This document shows, one piece after another, positions 12,254 to 26,184 of a DNA stretch of 64,000 nt. Position 1 is the first letter of the stretch. Each line of letters opens with the position of its first letter. Position numbers and translations under genes: made by a program. The stretch spans positions 6,225,211-6,289,210 of the forward strand of contig NW_002060947.1 of the NCBI RefSeq assembly GCF_000150275.1, read 5' to 3'. The notes beneath the pieces were generated by a model. It made no database searches and was not told the origin of the DNA. It was given only the letters and a program-made list of their open reading frames with translations. Source of the DNA: Trichoplax adhaerens. Lineage: Eukaryota > Placozoa > Uniplacotomia > Trichoplacea > Trichoplacidae.

Positions 12254-13395
12254 GAATGAATACAACTAGCGTTATCTATATAGTATAAAATTGACAAAAG
12301 AAGATTCTGTTTACTTCTATACGCTGTATTATTATAAAATTCGCATTTGCTGTGTTACAAATAGCATGCTATTTTTCATTTTAATGCTCAACACATTTTC
12401 GTAGTTCATAATATAGCTACCTACTTATACGTAATACGTAATACGTATGTATTTAATAAATTACTAAACCGTATCATTCTAATCTTTAGATACACCTTTC
12501 ATAACCAAAGTAAAGGTGACCAAGCAACAACTCTTGCCTATAGAAGCGGGGGGCTAGCATTGCATACTGATTATACCTATTACGACAACATTCCTGGGGT
12601 AACCATAATTTATAAAGAATTCTTACTTTTTGCCTGCCTTGATAATACGAATGTGAATATTAGTTTCTCTACATTCTTTATCAATATTACGCTAGAATTA
12701 TTCTTGAATCAATAAACTTATCTGTAAGAGACAGATTTGAGCAAGATTTATTAGAGTGGGTACAGTAGAAAATACACGAAAATTTAAAGGTATTTGTGTT
12801 TAAATCAAGTAATAGCGAAACTTGACCTAAGCGATATCACATTCCACGCCTATGTTAGAAAAAAAATTATTGATATTCGCATACAGGCATTATTTAGTGC
12901 CTTTGCAGAATTGATCTGACATCGTACTCTGTATATGTGATGGCGTCATAATGACTGATATTTTATTTACGCTTTCAAGATAAAATCACGTAAAAATCAT
13001 GTAATAACTAATTAAGAATTGAACTACTAAGTGACTATACTCTTAATTAGAAAAGGAATTAATATCAGCTTCCTAACTTGTAAATCGACTTATAGCTTAG
13101 TTATTGATTAATTACTGATAGGTATATCGACTAACTTGTATCTTGCTAGCGTTAACTAGCTATTTATTGATTTGTATGAAATAGATATTCATGCTCCATT
13201 GTATAACAGCAGCTAATGAAGGAGGCGAGAGCCAATTTACGGATGGATTTAAAGGCTGTTGAGCAATTGAGGGCCAGCCATCCTAAATATTTTAAAACGT
13301 TGACAGAATTTTCTGTTCATCACAAAGATATTGGTACTGACTCTANNNNNNNNNNNNNNNNNNNNNNNNNNNNNNNNNNNNNNNNNNNNNNNNNN
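11606..13395 (+). pseudogene. Dioxygenase copy B: intact exons 1-2, frameshifted exon 3, no exon 4
   Basis: Exon 1 (11606-12249) encodes the same protein as gene A except V167I, G200E and I213V. Exon 2 (12490-12598) is intact and keeps the HTD iron motif. Exon 3 starts at 13185 but has one extra G near 13254, which puts a TGA stop at 13260-13262. After 13345 the sequence is a 50-N gap. The bases just after the gap (TTCGGTA) match the exon 3 splice donor. No exon 4 with the third iron-binding histidine is found between the gap and gene C, so even without the frameshift this copy could not make a complete enzyme. An assembly error in the gap region remains possible. Confidence 0.8.
13346..13395. 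other. Assembly gap (50 N)
   Basis: A run of exactly 50 Ns inside exon 3 of copy B. By comparison with gene A only about 30-40 bases should be missing, so the gap length is probably a placeholder. Confidence 0.98.
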
Positions 13396-14697
13396 TTCGG
13401 TATTTTTTTAATTTATAAATCAATTTGCGATAGCAGATGTTCTAATTACACAGAAAAAATAGGTATCGCTAGTATTCGGAAGATATCGGATCGTTTAAAC
13501 GTCATTATATCATATGCACGTATGCATCATTATTAGTGGTTTAAAGTATATTAAAAATCTACGATAGTATAATAGAGACGAATGCAGCCTTATCTGATCC
13601 TTGACCTATACATATTCATGGTCAAGTTATTGGAAAAATAATAAAAATATAATTATGCTGTATTAATTGCATTTACCTAGCTATAATAGAATTAGCATTA
13701 GATAGATAGTAGGGAGACAGATAAAATGCAATTTATTAATGATAATTATATATGTATAATTGGCAATTACGGTATACAAGATCGGTTAATTACTAATAGG
13801 AAGATATTCACTTAATATAACTTATTACAACTCCTTGCATCCTCGACTAGTTTATACTTCATTTTTGATTTAACGTATCAGTATTCTGAAAACAATGGCT
13901 TACTCCGTAATTTCATTGTAAAATAAAATTTGAGCTAATTATGACCAAGGCGATCAGTGACTATTATTCTCACTTTCATTGATAGGGATCTAGCTTAGGT
14001 ATTATAGAAATTGTACTTTAATTCCTTTACCCAACTAATATTCACACTAGCAGTAATAGATGACGAAAATAACACTAACTGTAGGTTTACTAAAAGAATT
14101 CCACGATTCGTGAGTTATGTGAACGATCAGCATGGTTTTTACTATGTAGAAATAAGGAAAAATATTGATGTGGTAACGCCTCTACTTCTGTATCGTATAC
14201 TGTATTCTACCCTTTGGTACTACTTCATAGCGAATGATAATATCCTTTCACGGATAGCTTTTGATATTCGAATAGCTATTACCTTTATGATGGTACGAAC
14301 CTGTGATATGGTTGTATATTCATTTACTGACTCTAATTGCAATTTGAGTAATAGACACAGGGAGATTTTTGCTATGCCATATTAGAAGCGCTGGAACACA
14401 AAAATTACGGATGAAACAGCAGCGTACGGTAATCGTCTTCACAATAAATGGTATGGTGGAATGATGAATGTTTATTAATAATTAGATTTATTCCTGATAA
14501 ATGACATCAATTCGCTACCATATGTTTATGATGAAACTTGGTTTAAATCGTATAAATTGGTAATATTATCTTTATGCAGGTTAATTGCGCCAAAAAAAGT
14601 CGCCATTTATATATATATATATGTTACGGCCAACATATATATTTACGCTTTACAACGTCAATTGTCACCCCCTTCTTTTCAACTTAGCACTGTAACT
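13396..14697. other. Spacer between copy B and gene C
   Basis: Apart from the exon 3 donor of copy B at the left edge I see no gene. An open frame at 14011-14385 (124 codons, no ATG start) has no recognisable domain. An AT-rich inverted repeat (TATATATGTT, then AACATATATA, about 14615-14640) lies 230 bp upstream of the gene C start. Confidence 0.5.
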
Positions 14698-14717
14698 GCT
14701 GTACAGTACAGTACATA
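14698..14717. promoter_or_regulatory. TACAG-type pentamer palindrome upstream of gene C
   Basis: A short GCTGTACAGTACAGTACAT run lies 155 bp upstream of the gene C ATG. It is the same self-complementary pentamer pattern that forms large clusters upstream of other genes in this window. A regulatory role is inferred from position only. Confidence 0.4.
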
Positions 14718-14871
14718 CTTTCAGGGGCTGACAATTGGGTTTGTAAAGGGTGTTGTTGTGTATATAAATACGCATGAGCTATCACGTTTAATAACATTAG
14801 CTGAGAATTTTCATTTTATCTATTCGTTATACGTTAAAGCTGCCACTACAGTCGATTCTACGGAAGTAACA

Positions 14872-17800
14872 ATGATTTCGTTACTAAGATCAAGGAGTTG
14901 CAATTTGGTAAAAATGCACATTTGCAAAAGATCAAGCTCACTTATAAACCAATATAAGTTACCATTTCTTCCAAAGGTATGCTATTCGGTGCAAGTTAAA
15001 AATGATTTAAAACAAAAATGCGTCAATTTAACTTGGGAGGATGGTGTAACGACACGATATCCTCATCTATATTTACGAGATCACTGTCGCTGTTCAGCAT
15101 GCTACGATTCTATCTCAGAACAACGTTTCTTATTCAATTGTATCTATGACAATTACAAAGACAAGATTGCCAAAGAGGTTCGCATCTGTGATAAGGGTGA
15201 AAGGCTACAAATTGATTGGTATGAGGATGAAAAGCATCCTTATTCTGAATTTAAATTAGATTGGCTCAGGAAATATCGCTTCTCGACGGAAGAAGATGAA
15301 ATGGTAGCTAGCAATATCTACCATCGTGATCGGCAAATATGGGGTAGCGAGATGCTAAATAAGATACCCCGATACGATTTCTATGCATTATTGCAAGATA
15401 AATTGGAATTATATCGATGGTTACGCTCTCTAATTAAGATTGGAATTACTATCCTTGACAATGTACCCGAAAAGCCAGGTCAAATGCATAAACTTGCCGA
15501 TCGAGTTTCGTTTCTAAAATTAACCACATACGGGTAAGATTGATTTGTATTTTGCTTTCTACTTTGCCTATCTCCATGAGATAATGACAACTGGATGGAC
15601 TTATATAGACTGCTAATATACTTGCCAACAATTTACCGTGCTATTACAAATCGAGACTTGTAATGAAGAATTAAAATGATAACTAATCACTCTGGGCTTA
15701 CCGTTAGATTTGTTCTCCCAGATATCTGCCTACGCTACTACTATAAATACTGACGATTCTTCCATCGTCAGTAGGCCACAGTAAATCACTCGTGTGTCGT
15801 AAACAAAAATTGAATCCGCGCTTTAAAGAGTTAGACAATTTATAGAACAGTTACAAAATCGTTAATTTTATTATTAGCACAAAGATGATATTATAAAACT
15901 GTATATAACGTCATAGTGTAATGAAATGAAAAGTGTAGAGATCAAGCTACAAAACTTTAACAAACATTGATTCTACTTTCGTTGCACTCCGGTCGACTTA
16001 ACGAAACTTTGATACTAAATAAAATTTGGGAAAATAATCGAACAACAATTTATTACAAAACAAGAATGGAGAGAAGTGTAAACCGAACAACCTTACAAAT
16101 ACTTAGCTTTAAGTATTAATAAAATAAGTGACAGACTTTAAAAACTGTAAACGACCAAACAACCTTTCAAAAACAAGAACGTTTTAATTTGCGACAATTC
16201 GACCCCGAAGGCCTTTTAAATTCAACAAGTTCTTCAAAAGAATCTTCTTCTACTCTCCCTCTCGAATTTTCTAATTACACTATCATTTATAGGCTTCATA
16301 GAGCCGTCAGAGGTATTTAAAACTAAATATTTACTAACCAATCGCTCTTAAGATCCGTTTTAGAAAACTACTTTGCACCATTTAAGAAAACAAAAATCAT
16401 TCAAAGTTCAGACACAATTTACCCTATGATTCCCTTACAAAACACTGTAAAACCAACAAGTTAACTATAAAAAATGCATCAAACTTCACTTGTAACATAA
16501 TTTCTATCATTCATACATTCTAAAAGTCTAAAAATCAACCTTTAAACATCAAGATTTAGTCATAAAAATAACGGTCTAACTACTTAACAATCAACACAAC
16601 CTCTGCCAATTTCCATCTTATTTTCTACTTTCCTCACTAAACTTCGCTTTCTAATGTGACTTTCATGTCCCGTCATAAAATTCCAAAGTTTCAAATTGAT
16701 ATTAAAAGTTTAAATTTCAAAAATCAACTCTTACGATATTTTTCGTAAACAAACATCCAAAAATTAAAACAGGAAAATTATATCGGACATAAATCCGTCC
16801 GGTTTCGGAATCCGAATCCGAAAAATCCGGATTTTATAAAGATCACAGTAATCGCTTATCAAAAAAATTTATATGACTATTACGACTACTTTTCTGATAT
16901 TAGTATCGCTGAATATCGACAGTTGATGTTTTAGCGCCAGGATGTACGTTAACTGTACGATTATAGACTACATTACAGTACTTTATTGTCATGACTTTAT
17001 TGTCATGTTATAAGTCCCCTTTCCCTAGAGATAGGGTTTTGTTACTAAGTCAAATTCAGTTATGATTTGAATAGACAATCAAACGCCCTTTCTTTAGATC
17101 AGGCAATTGCTCCAGGGCTACTTCTATAGTAATCTATGTGATACCTTGTAAAGTAATGAAGAAGAAAAGATGGCGACATGATGATTTGGCAGGGTAAAAT
17201 CTAAAAACACTATCACTTTCTAGGTATTTTCTATAGTAAAATAATACTAGTTACATACTAAAAGCTATAAAGGACTCTGCAGTACTTTTAGTCCTTTACT
17301 ACAATAGATAGCGGTAATATCCGCAAATATTGAAAGGGCTTATCCAAGAAAGTCAGATAAGTAATCATCCAAGAAAGACACTTTGTGGATAATGTAGTAT
17401 ATTTAGGAATAATTCTGATGTTCTGGTAGGGTAGTATTAAGGAGATGAAATGATTTTTAGATGAGATATCCTGCTAGTAATACTGCTACAGATACGCTAG
17501 CGGTTAGGATCTTCTGGCAATAAGTTTTGAGTCCATTCTATCAATCCGGCTAATTTAAACCCAATATTTAAAAATCTGTTAATGTAGTAAAGTGAAGTTT
17601 GTAATTGCAGGCTAAGACTAAAGCAATCCATCACCTTTGAATAAAATTAATTAAGTTATAAATGACTCAGGCTACTAGTTTTATTTATTATTTATACGAG
17701 TATCAACGTAGATAATTAATTAATTTACCGTCCTAATTTAATTTATCAAGGCCCACATTTCAAGTTGAAAGTAGATCTGTTGCTAGTAATGTCGCATTTA

Positions 17801-18627
17801 CCAACGCTGGTCTGGCAATGCATACCGATCTTGCATTTATAACCTATGTTCCTGGAGTAAGTTTTCGAAATCTAATAAATTAAATAACGAATTTTTTTCA
17901 ATAAAATTTTTTGAATACAGAATGACAATAATTTTGCCATACGATAATTTTTATTTAAATAAACTAGGTACAAATGCTGCATTGCATCTCAAAGGCCGGT
18001 CAAGGCGGTGAAAGTCGATTTGTTGACGGCTTTCGAGCTGCTACTCAATTAAAGGAAAAATATCCTGAAGCATTCAATCTACTAGTTAAATATCCAATCC
18101 GATACTATGATGTCGGAAAGGATTATATTACTTTTAATCAGTTGACACAACATCCAATTATCAGGTATAGGATATCTAAGCGTATTTTTTAATAACCAAG
18201 AAGGCAATGGATAGATTCTTATTTTAAAATATCGATACTAAAGAGAATTTAGATCTTTGAAACTTATTTTGTATGTTGCATTAGATTACATGATAATGGA
18301 GAGCTAAAGCAAATCGTTTATGCTGACCATCCACGAAGTCCGTTAATGGGTGTTCCACAGAATAAAGTCATCGATCTTTACGATGCTATGAGTAAATTTT
18401 TAGAATGTGTTTATGATCCATCCAATATGATATATACCTTGTTGGAATCGGGCAGCATGATGGTTCTTGATAATTTTAGAGTGATGCATGGAAGAGCCTC
18501 TTATGAAGTCAAACCAGGAAGTTGTCGGCACTTGGAAGGTGGTTACCTTGACTGGGACGAGGTCACATCACGTATGCGTGTCCTTGAACGAGAACTCAAC
18601 ATTGATTACACTTCAGCAATAGTTTAA
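14872..18627 (+). CDS. BBOX1: Gamma-butyrobetaine dioxygenase-like protein, gene C (intact, 4 exons)
   Basis: Second intact family member. Exons 14872-15533, 17751-17856, 17968-18164 and 18285-18627 join to 435 residues with the same intron positions and phases as gene A. Exons 3 and 4 are identical in length to those of A. Zinc-site residues are Cys72, Cys74, Cys77 and His122; iron ligands are His245 and Asp247 (HTD) and His390 (VMHGR). Sequence similarity to gene A is only moderate, so this is an old duplicate under constraint. The first 40 residues are basic and lack Asp and Glu, resembling a mitochondrial presequence. The exon is open upstream to 14557 without another ATG in a good position, so the ATG at 14872 was chosen; it aligns with the start of A. 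Intron 1 is unusually long (2.2 kb) and carries a dispersed repeat and a strand-skewed segment. Confidence 0.9.
15643..15917. repeat. Dispersed 280-bp repeat with conserved hairpin, copy 1
   Basis: Lies in intron 1 of gene C and aligns end to end with 52120-52412, 36 kb away. Both copies share ATTAxAAATCGA near the left end, a hairpin with the stem CTGACGAT/ATCGTCAG (loop six bases here, four in the other copy), and AACGTCATAG at the right end. No coding potential. It could be a short mobile element or a structured RNA family; I cannot tell which. Confidence 0.65.
15940..16795. other. Strand-asymmetric (C over G) intron segment
   Basis: About 850 bp of intron 1 of gene C have far more C than G on the plus strand (17 C and 3 G at 16561-16620; 18 C and 6 G at 16201-16260), unlike the flanks. 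It ends in a CCGAATCCGAAAAATCCGG-like stretch near 16810-16835. No open frame or splice-joined coding chain is visible on either strand. Confidence 0.5.
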
Positions 18628-21970
<3,343 letters not shown>

Positions 21971-21974
21971 CACA

Positions 21975-22165
21975 CCGTACAGTACAGCATATTCAATTCC
22001 CTTTTCAAGGCTCTACAGTCTACAGTCCTTTGCATCCAGCACCGTCCAGTACAATACTGTACCGTGGCCCAAACGGGATAGCTTTACAGCGCAGAATCAG
22101 TACAGTACAGTACAGTATACACTGTACAGTACTGTACACTGTACACTGTACAGTACAGTTCGTCG
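21975..22165. repeat. TACAG/CTGTA pentamer palindrome cluster 1
   Basis: Runs of TACAG and its complement CTGTA alternate in both orientations, giving nested palindromes on AGTACT and TGTACA (densest at 22095-22165). Open frames in this region on both strands are by-products of the repeat. Confidence 0.85.
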
Positions 22166-22479
22166 ACGTCCGATCTGACAACGAACGTACATACCGAACG
22201 TCCAAAATCGAACGTCCGTTGGACGTCCAATCGCTCGACGTCTACAGCACTAGATACATCAGGTGACGGTGATGAGAAAATGCCAAATTAAGGACCCTGG
22301 TACGAGCTCATGGATAAGTGTCACTTGTCTACGGTATATAAGATGAGTTATGTATGTCCTAGAACAGTTCTGTTACTAGCCTCTCTGTGTGTGATTCTTG
22401 TGAATAAGCCGAATAAAAATTTTGATACTTTTCAAAGTGTAAAGACGAATCACTGAGTTTCCATTCATTAAGGAAAACA

Positions 22480-22625
22480 GTACTTTGCTGTACTGTACTG
22501 TGCTGTTGTACAATGTACAGTACAGTACTGTACATAGTCTAGTACAGTACAGTACATACTGTACTGTACTGTACGGTCCTACCATTTTTACTACAGTACT
22601 ACACTGTACTGTACACTGTACAATA
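22480..22625. repeat. TACAG/CTGTA pentamer palindrome cluster 2
   Basis: Same pentamer pattern, with head-to-head arrangements such as CTGTACTGTA followed by TACAGTACAG that can fold on themselves. It lies about 1.0-1.15 kb upstream of the glutaredoxin start. Confidence 0.85.
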
Positions 22626-22884
22626 TGTAACATAATGAATTATCATATCAAACGTACTGTATAGCTCTGAACCTAGTCACACATACATTCACTAACAGTG
22701 TACGAAGAATTAGAAGGAAAGTGTACAGTAGATGAATAAATAAATGCCTCTGTATATGCTGAGTACGCTCAGTCTGCTGTATACTTCAACCTCAACTTTC
22801 CTCTGAGTCTTCTTTTGCTTTTTCTATCTCTAAGCTATCTTCACATGATTGGCAAATTACCGCTTTTTGTGTCACACACTGCTC

Positions 22885-23190
22885 ATGTACAGTACACTGT
22901 ACACTGTACAGTGTACAGTACAGTAAAGCCAGCTTCAGATACTAGTACTGTACTGTACATATTAATATACAGTACTGTACTGTACAGTATCTCATCCTCT
23001 ACTTACAGTACAGTACAGGACAGGACAGTACTGTACAGTATAGGAAGCATCCTATGCCAGTTTACCATCCGGTAACATTATACAGAACAACTAACTACAG
23101 CTGTAACTACAGACAATGCTGTACACAGTGTAGCCTACAGTACTCACTACTCCGTCTTAGGAAAAGTACTGTGCACTGTACACTGTACCG
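22885..23190. repeat. TACAG/CTGTA pentamer palindrome cluster 3
   Basis: Dense at 22885-23042, with sparser units to 23190. It is the cluster nearest to the glutaredoxin start codon (about 440 bp upstream). Pure pentamers are interrupted by variants such as CAGGACAGGACAG. Confidence 0.85.
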
Positions 23191-23630
23191 TGGACACTCG
23201 GCTACTCCACTGCTTTTTTCATAGTTCTCATAGTAAATATTGAATTGAGTGTATCCCTGCCACAAGCTGGTCTCTAACTCTATACAAAACATGTTATATA
23301 TATTTAATTTTAGTTGAGTCATACTCGCCATGTTGTTACTTAGCACTTTTGAACTGTTTGCACTCGCAGATACGCCTGTGCCTTGTGGTACTACTGTACT
23401 CTAATCGAATGAGTTAGTAGAGTACGCACCAAAGTCCCTAACTGGCTGTAACTTCTTGAAATCTTGGCAATCACACCGGCCTTCATTTGTTAAATCTCTT
23501 CCATACAGAGCTAGAACAAGAACACAATATACAGTAACACTGTGCCCATTAGAGAATTTCATTTTTGAAGCAATAATAAATACAAGTGAATTGAGTTGAT
23601 ATCATACCAAGCACAAAACATTCAGCAATC

Positions 23631-24430
23631 ATGTCAGGCAGCCCCGCAATGAAATTAGTCCAAAGCCTAGTAGAAAGGAGAGGAATACTTATGTTTTCTA
23701 AAACCTATTGCGGTTTTTGTACAAAGGTCAAGAGGATCTTTCAAAACATTGGCGTGCATGATGCGGAAATTCTAGAATTAGACGAGCGAGATGATGGAGA
23801 CGAAATTCAAGTAGGAGCTTGAGCCAATTAAACAACTTGAATAGACTGTATATCAATATTCTGTTAGGGTTAGGCTTAGGGTAGTGTAGGTGTACTAGGT
23901 ATACTGTACGCATGTTACGATGTATTGTATCAGCAATTAGCAAATCATACTATCCTTCATGTTAATCCAGAATTATTTTGCAACATAAAAGTCCATGATC
24001 ATGACTGACAGCTACGATACTCTATTCACTGCTTAGATAAACTTGCTCATTATAGTGGTTGTGGTCGTAAAGTAGTTTCATAACGATTGATACCACCGCT
24101 ATTACTACAAAACTGTACTAAGTTCAAATTACCGCTTGCATACAATTAAACTCCAATTCAATTGTGTAATAATTAAAGTGCGTTGCCAAAAATATGTTCA
24201 ACGTAAAATACCGTCGATAGACCAGTGCATTCGCGTACACACTCCAGATGCTCTTGTTTAAAATGGTCTTGATTGGATATTTTTTCTAGAGCGCTCTATT
24301 GCAATTAACAAAACAGCGGACGGTGCCTAATATCTTCATTGGTGGAAAACACATCGGTGGTTGTTCCGATATTGAGAAGATGCATGCAAATGGCAAGTTG
24401 ATTTCGTTAATTCAAGCTGCTAGAAGTTAA
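23631..24430 (+). CDS. GLRX: Glutaredoxin, dithiol type (2 exons)
   Basis: Glutathione-dependent thiol-disulphide oxidoreductase. Exons 23631-23810 and 24290-24430 join in phase 0 to 106 residues, the length of human GLRX. The active site is Cys27-Gly-Phe-Cys30, preceded by FSKTY. The glutathione-binding motifs TVP (71-73) and GGCSD (83-87) are present, and the junction falls inside the family signature DGDEIQ/SALLQ. No targeting sequence is evident, so it is probably cytosolic. The CGFC active site is unusual against CPYC or CSYC. Upstream lie pentamer palindrome clusters; downstream the TrmH gene is convergent. Confidence 0.93.
23864..23881 (+). repeat. Short interstitial telomere-like repeat
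   Basis: TTAGGG, TTAGGC and TTAGGG in tandem inside the glutaredoxin intron. At three units it may be chance or a relic of break repair. Confidence 0.5.
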
Positions 24431-25317
24431 GTGGATGAAAAGATCTCGAAAGGACTACGGCATTTTTCTTGAGTTATTGCAACTGTCATTCATTGGTGTA
24501 TTCCAGATTATACATGATAATAGTGCAATGAAACTCGGTTCAATGACACGGAGCTTTTTATTAGTTGTTTTATGCATTACCCATGCTACACCTGTTCGAG
24601 GTCTGGACTAATAAGTATTATTTCTTAGTAGAAGACTGTGACGTGTTCTTAAGTTGTAAATTGTAGTGCTTTAATTTAAGGAATTTTGCAAATACTAATC
24701 AATACACATACGCGTGCCTTCATCCAGCGAACTAACGATCTGAAATAATGATCTTGTGTAATACCTATGAACATCTCATTAGTAAACATGGCAACTAAGA
24801 AATTTTCGGATTGCCACCTAGCGATACCATTTTAAATTGATCTATCGTCGCTATTTTATTGTTACTTAGCCTAAGCAATACATGATGGCAGGCATGTCAG
24901 CGTGATAATCTATTGCGGTCTTTTGCTATTTAATGGCTACTGTTGACAATAAATATAATACATTCTTATATTTTGGTGTGATGTACCCTGTAAATGACTG
25001 ATGCATTATTGATCTTGCAGCAATTTACGACCTTAAAGATGCAAGCTATCTCTAAATAGAATGATGCTGAAGTAGGCATGTAAATTTTATAGCGTACGAA
25101 TGTTTTGTACGCTTTTGGAATGCAACCAGTATATCAGTTTAATAAAGTGTAAGAAGTTAGGACAAGGTACCATCTCATTCTTAGAGTTTAACTAAACTCG
25201 TAGTAACTGTAGTTATTGAATAGCAGTTGGAACCTATAGTCATTTACAAATTGCTGACGATTTTCGAGTCATGCAACTAAGCAAAATAGTAAATGTAAAT
25301 TCAGAGATGTAGTTAGC
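24431..25317. other. Spacer between convergent glutaredoxin and TrmH genes
   Basis: About 890 bp with no exon or repeat visible; it presumably holds both 3' untranslated regions. Confidence 0.6.
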
Positions 25318-26184
25318 CTACAGCTTAATACCATATTCCTTTAACATATACTGTAAAAGTAGGTCATCTTGCTCTGCTTCAGTGAGATCTCCATGGTAAC
25401 CCTAAAGTAAAAGAGCACGTCAATAATTATAATAATTGAGACGTAAGGCAATTTTTGAAAAATCTGTGCTGCTTTCTAACATATAAATATACAATAATGA
25501 TCTACTACGCATTACGAATTTACGTACTAGCTTTCTGATTCTGTCTTGATATATATGATACAATATAATTGCTGCAGCAACGGAAACATTATAACTCTCT
25601 ACGAAACCAACCATACTGATGCGAAAGACGTTGTCGACTAAATTCATTGCTTCTTTAGAGATACCTTCCTGCTCTGAGCCAAGTACAACGGCTGTTTTAT
25701 TAGAAAAGTCGAAAGAATCCAAAGTTTTCGTTTTATTTTCAGAGCTTGTTGCAAGAATTTTGTAGCCACATGACTTCAGTTGAGAGATACATTCTTCAGT
25801 TGATTTCCAAGACTCAATATCAATCCATTTCATTGCTCCTGCATCAGTCCTTCCGCATGTCTTCAATCGGTATAAAGGGCTGGGTATTCTATGTGCAGTT
25901 TGAAAACCTAAAGCATCCATTGTTCTGTATATAGCTTGTTCGTTACCTTCATTTGTAATCCCTTCCAAGACAACAGCAATACTTCTTGTTCTATTTTTTA
26001 CAGCATTTGTCATTTTATCAAGTCTTTCTTTCGTGAAAGCACAAGTAAGTTTCTGTAATAACTCTTTATTGTAAGATGCATTATTAGCCAGTGTGCCAAA
26101 TTCCTTAATTGGAGATTTAGAAGTTACAACAGTCAGCATATCTTTGGCCTTCGTATATCGCCTCCATAGGCTAAAATAACTCAT
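25318..26184 (-). CDS. TrmH-family (SpoU) RNA 2'-O-methyltransferase (2 exons)
   Basis: SAM-dependent ribose methyltransferase of the SPOUT class, most like bacterial tRNA Gm18 methylase TrmH. Exon 1 is 26184-25528 and exon 2 is 25401-25318, joined in phase 0 to 246 residues (E. coli TrmH has 229). All three motifs are present: motif 1 GNEQAIYRT with Asn81 and Arg87, motif 2 VVLGSEQEGIS with Glu171, motif 3 ESYNVSVAAAI with Ser197 and Asn199. The short last exon supplies a C-terminal GYHGDLTEAEQ segment. Read without the splice, exon 1 would run on for 35 unrelated residues, so the intron (25527-25402, gtacgt to ctttag) is preferred. The ATG at 26184 is the first in frame; the frame stays open above it without ATG, so an upstream exon (for example a targeting peptide) is possible. 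Confidence 0.85.

Noticed and set aside
13216-13536. Open frame running through the N gap in copy B
   Set aside because: It follows the frame after the inserted G and then random sequence beyond the exon donor; it is not a separate gene.
14011-14385. Plus-strand open frame of 124 codons between copy B and gene C
   Set aside because: No ATG start, no domain, no splice partner and composition like the surrounding spacer.
25420-25527. Read-through C-terminus of the TrmH open frame
   Set aside because: A good donor (gtacgt) at 25527 and a downstream exon encoding a family-like GYHGDLTEAEQ tail explain the true end; the read-through residues are intronic.
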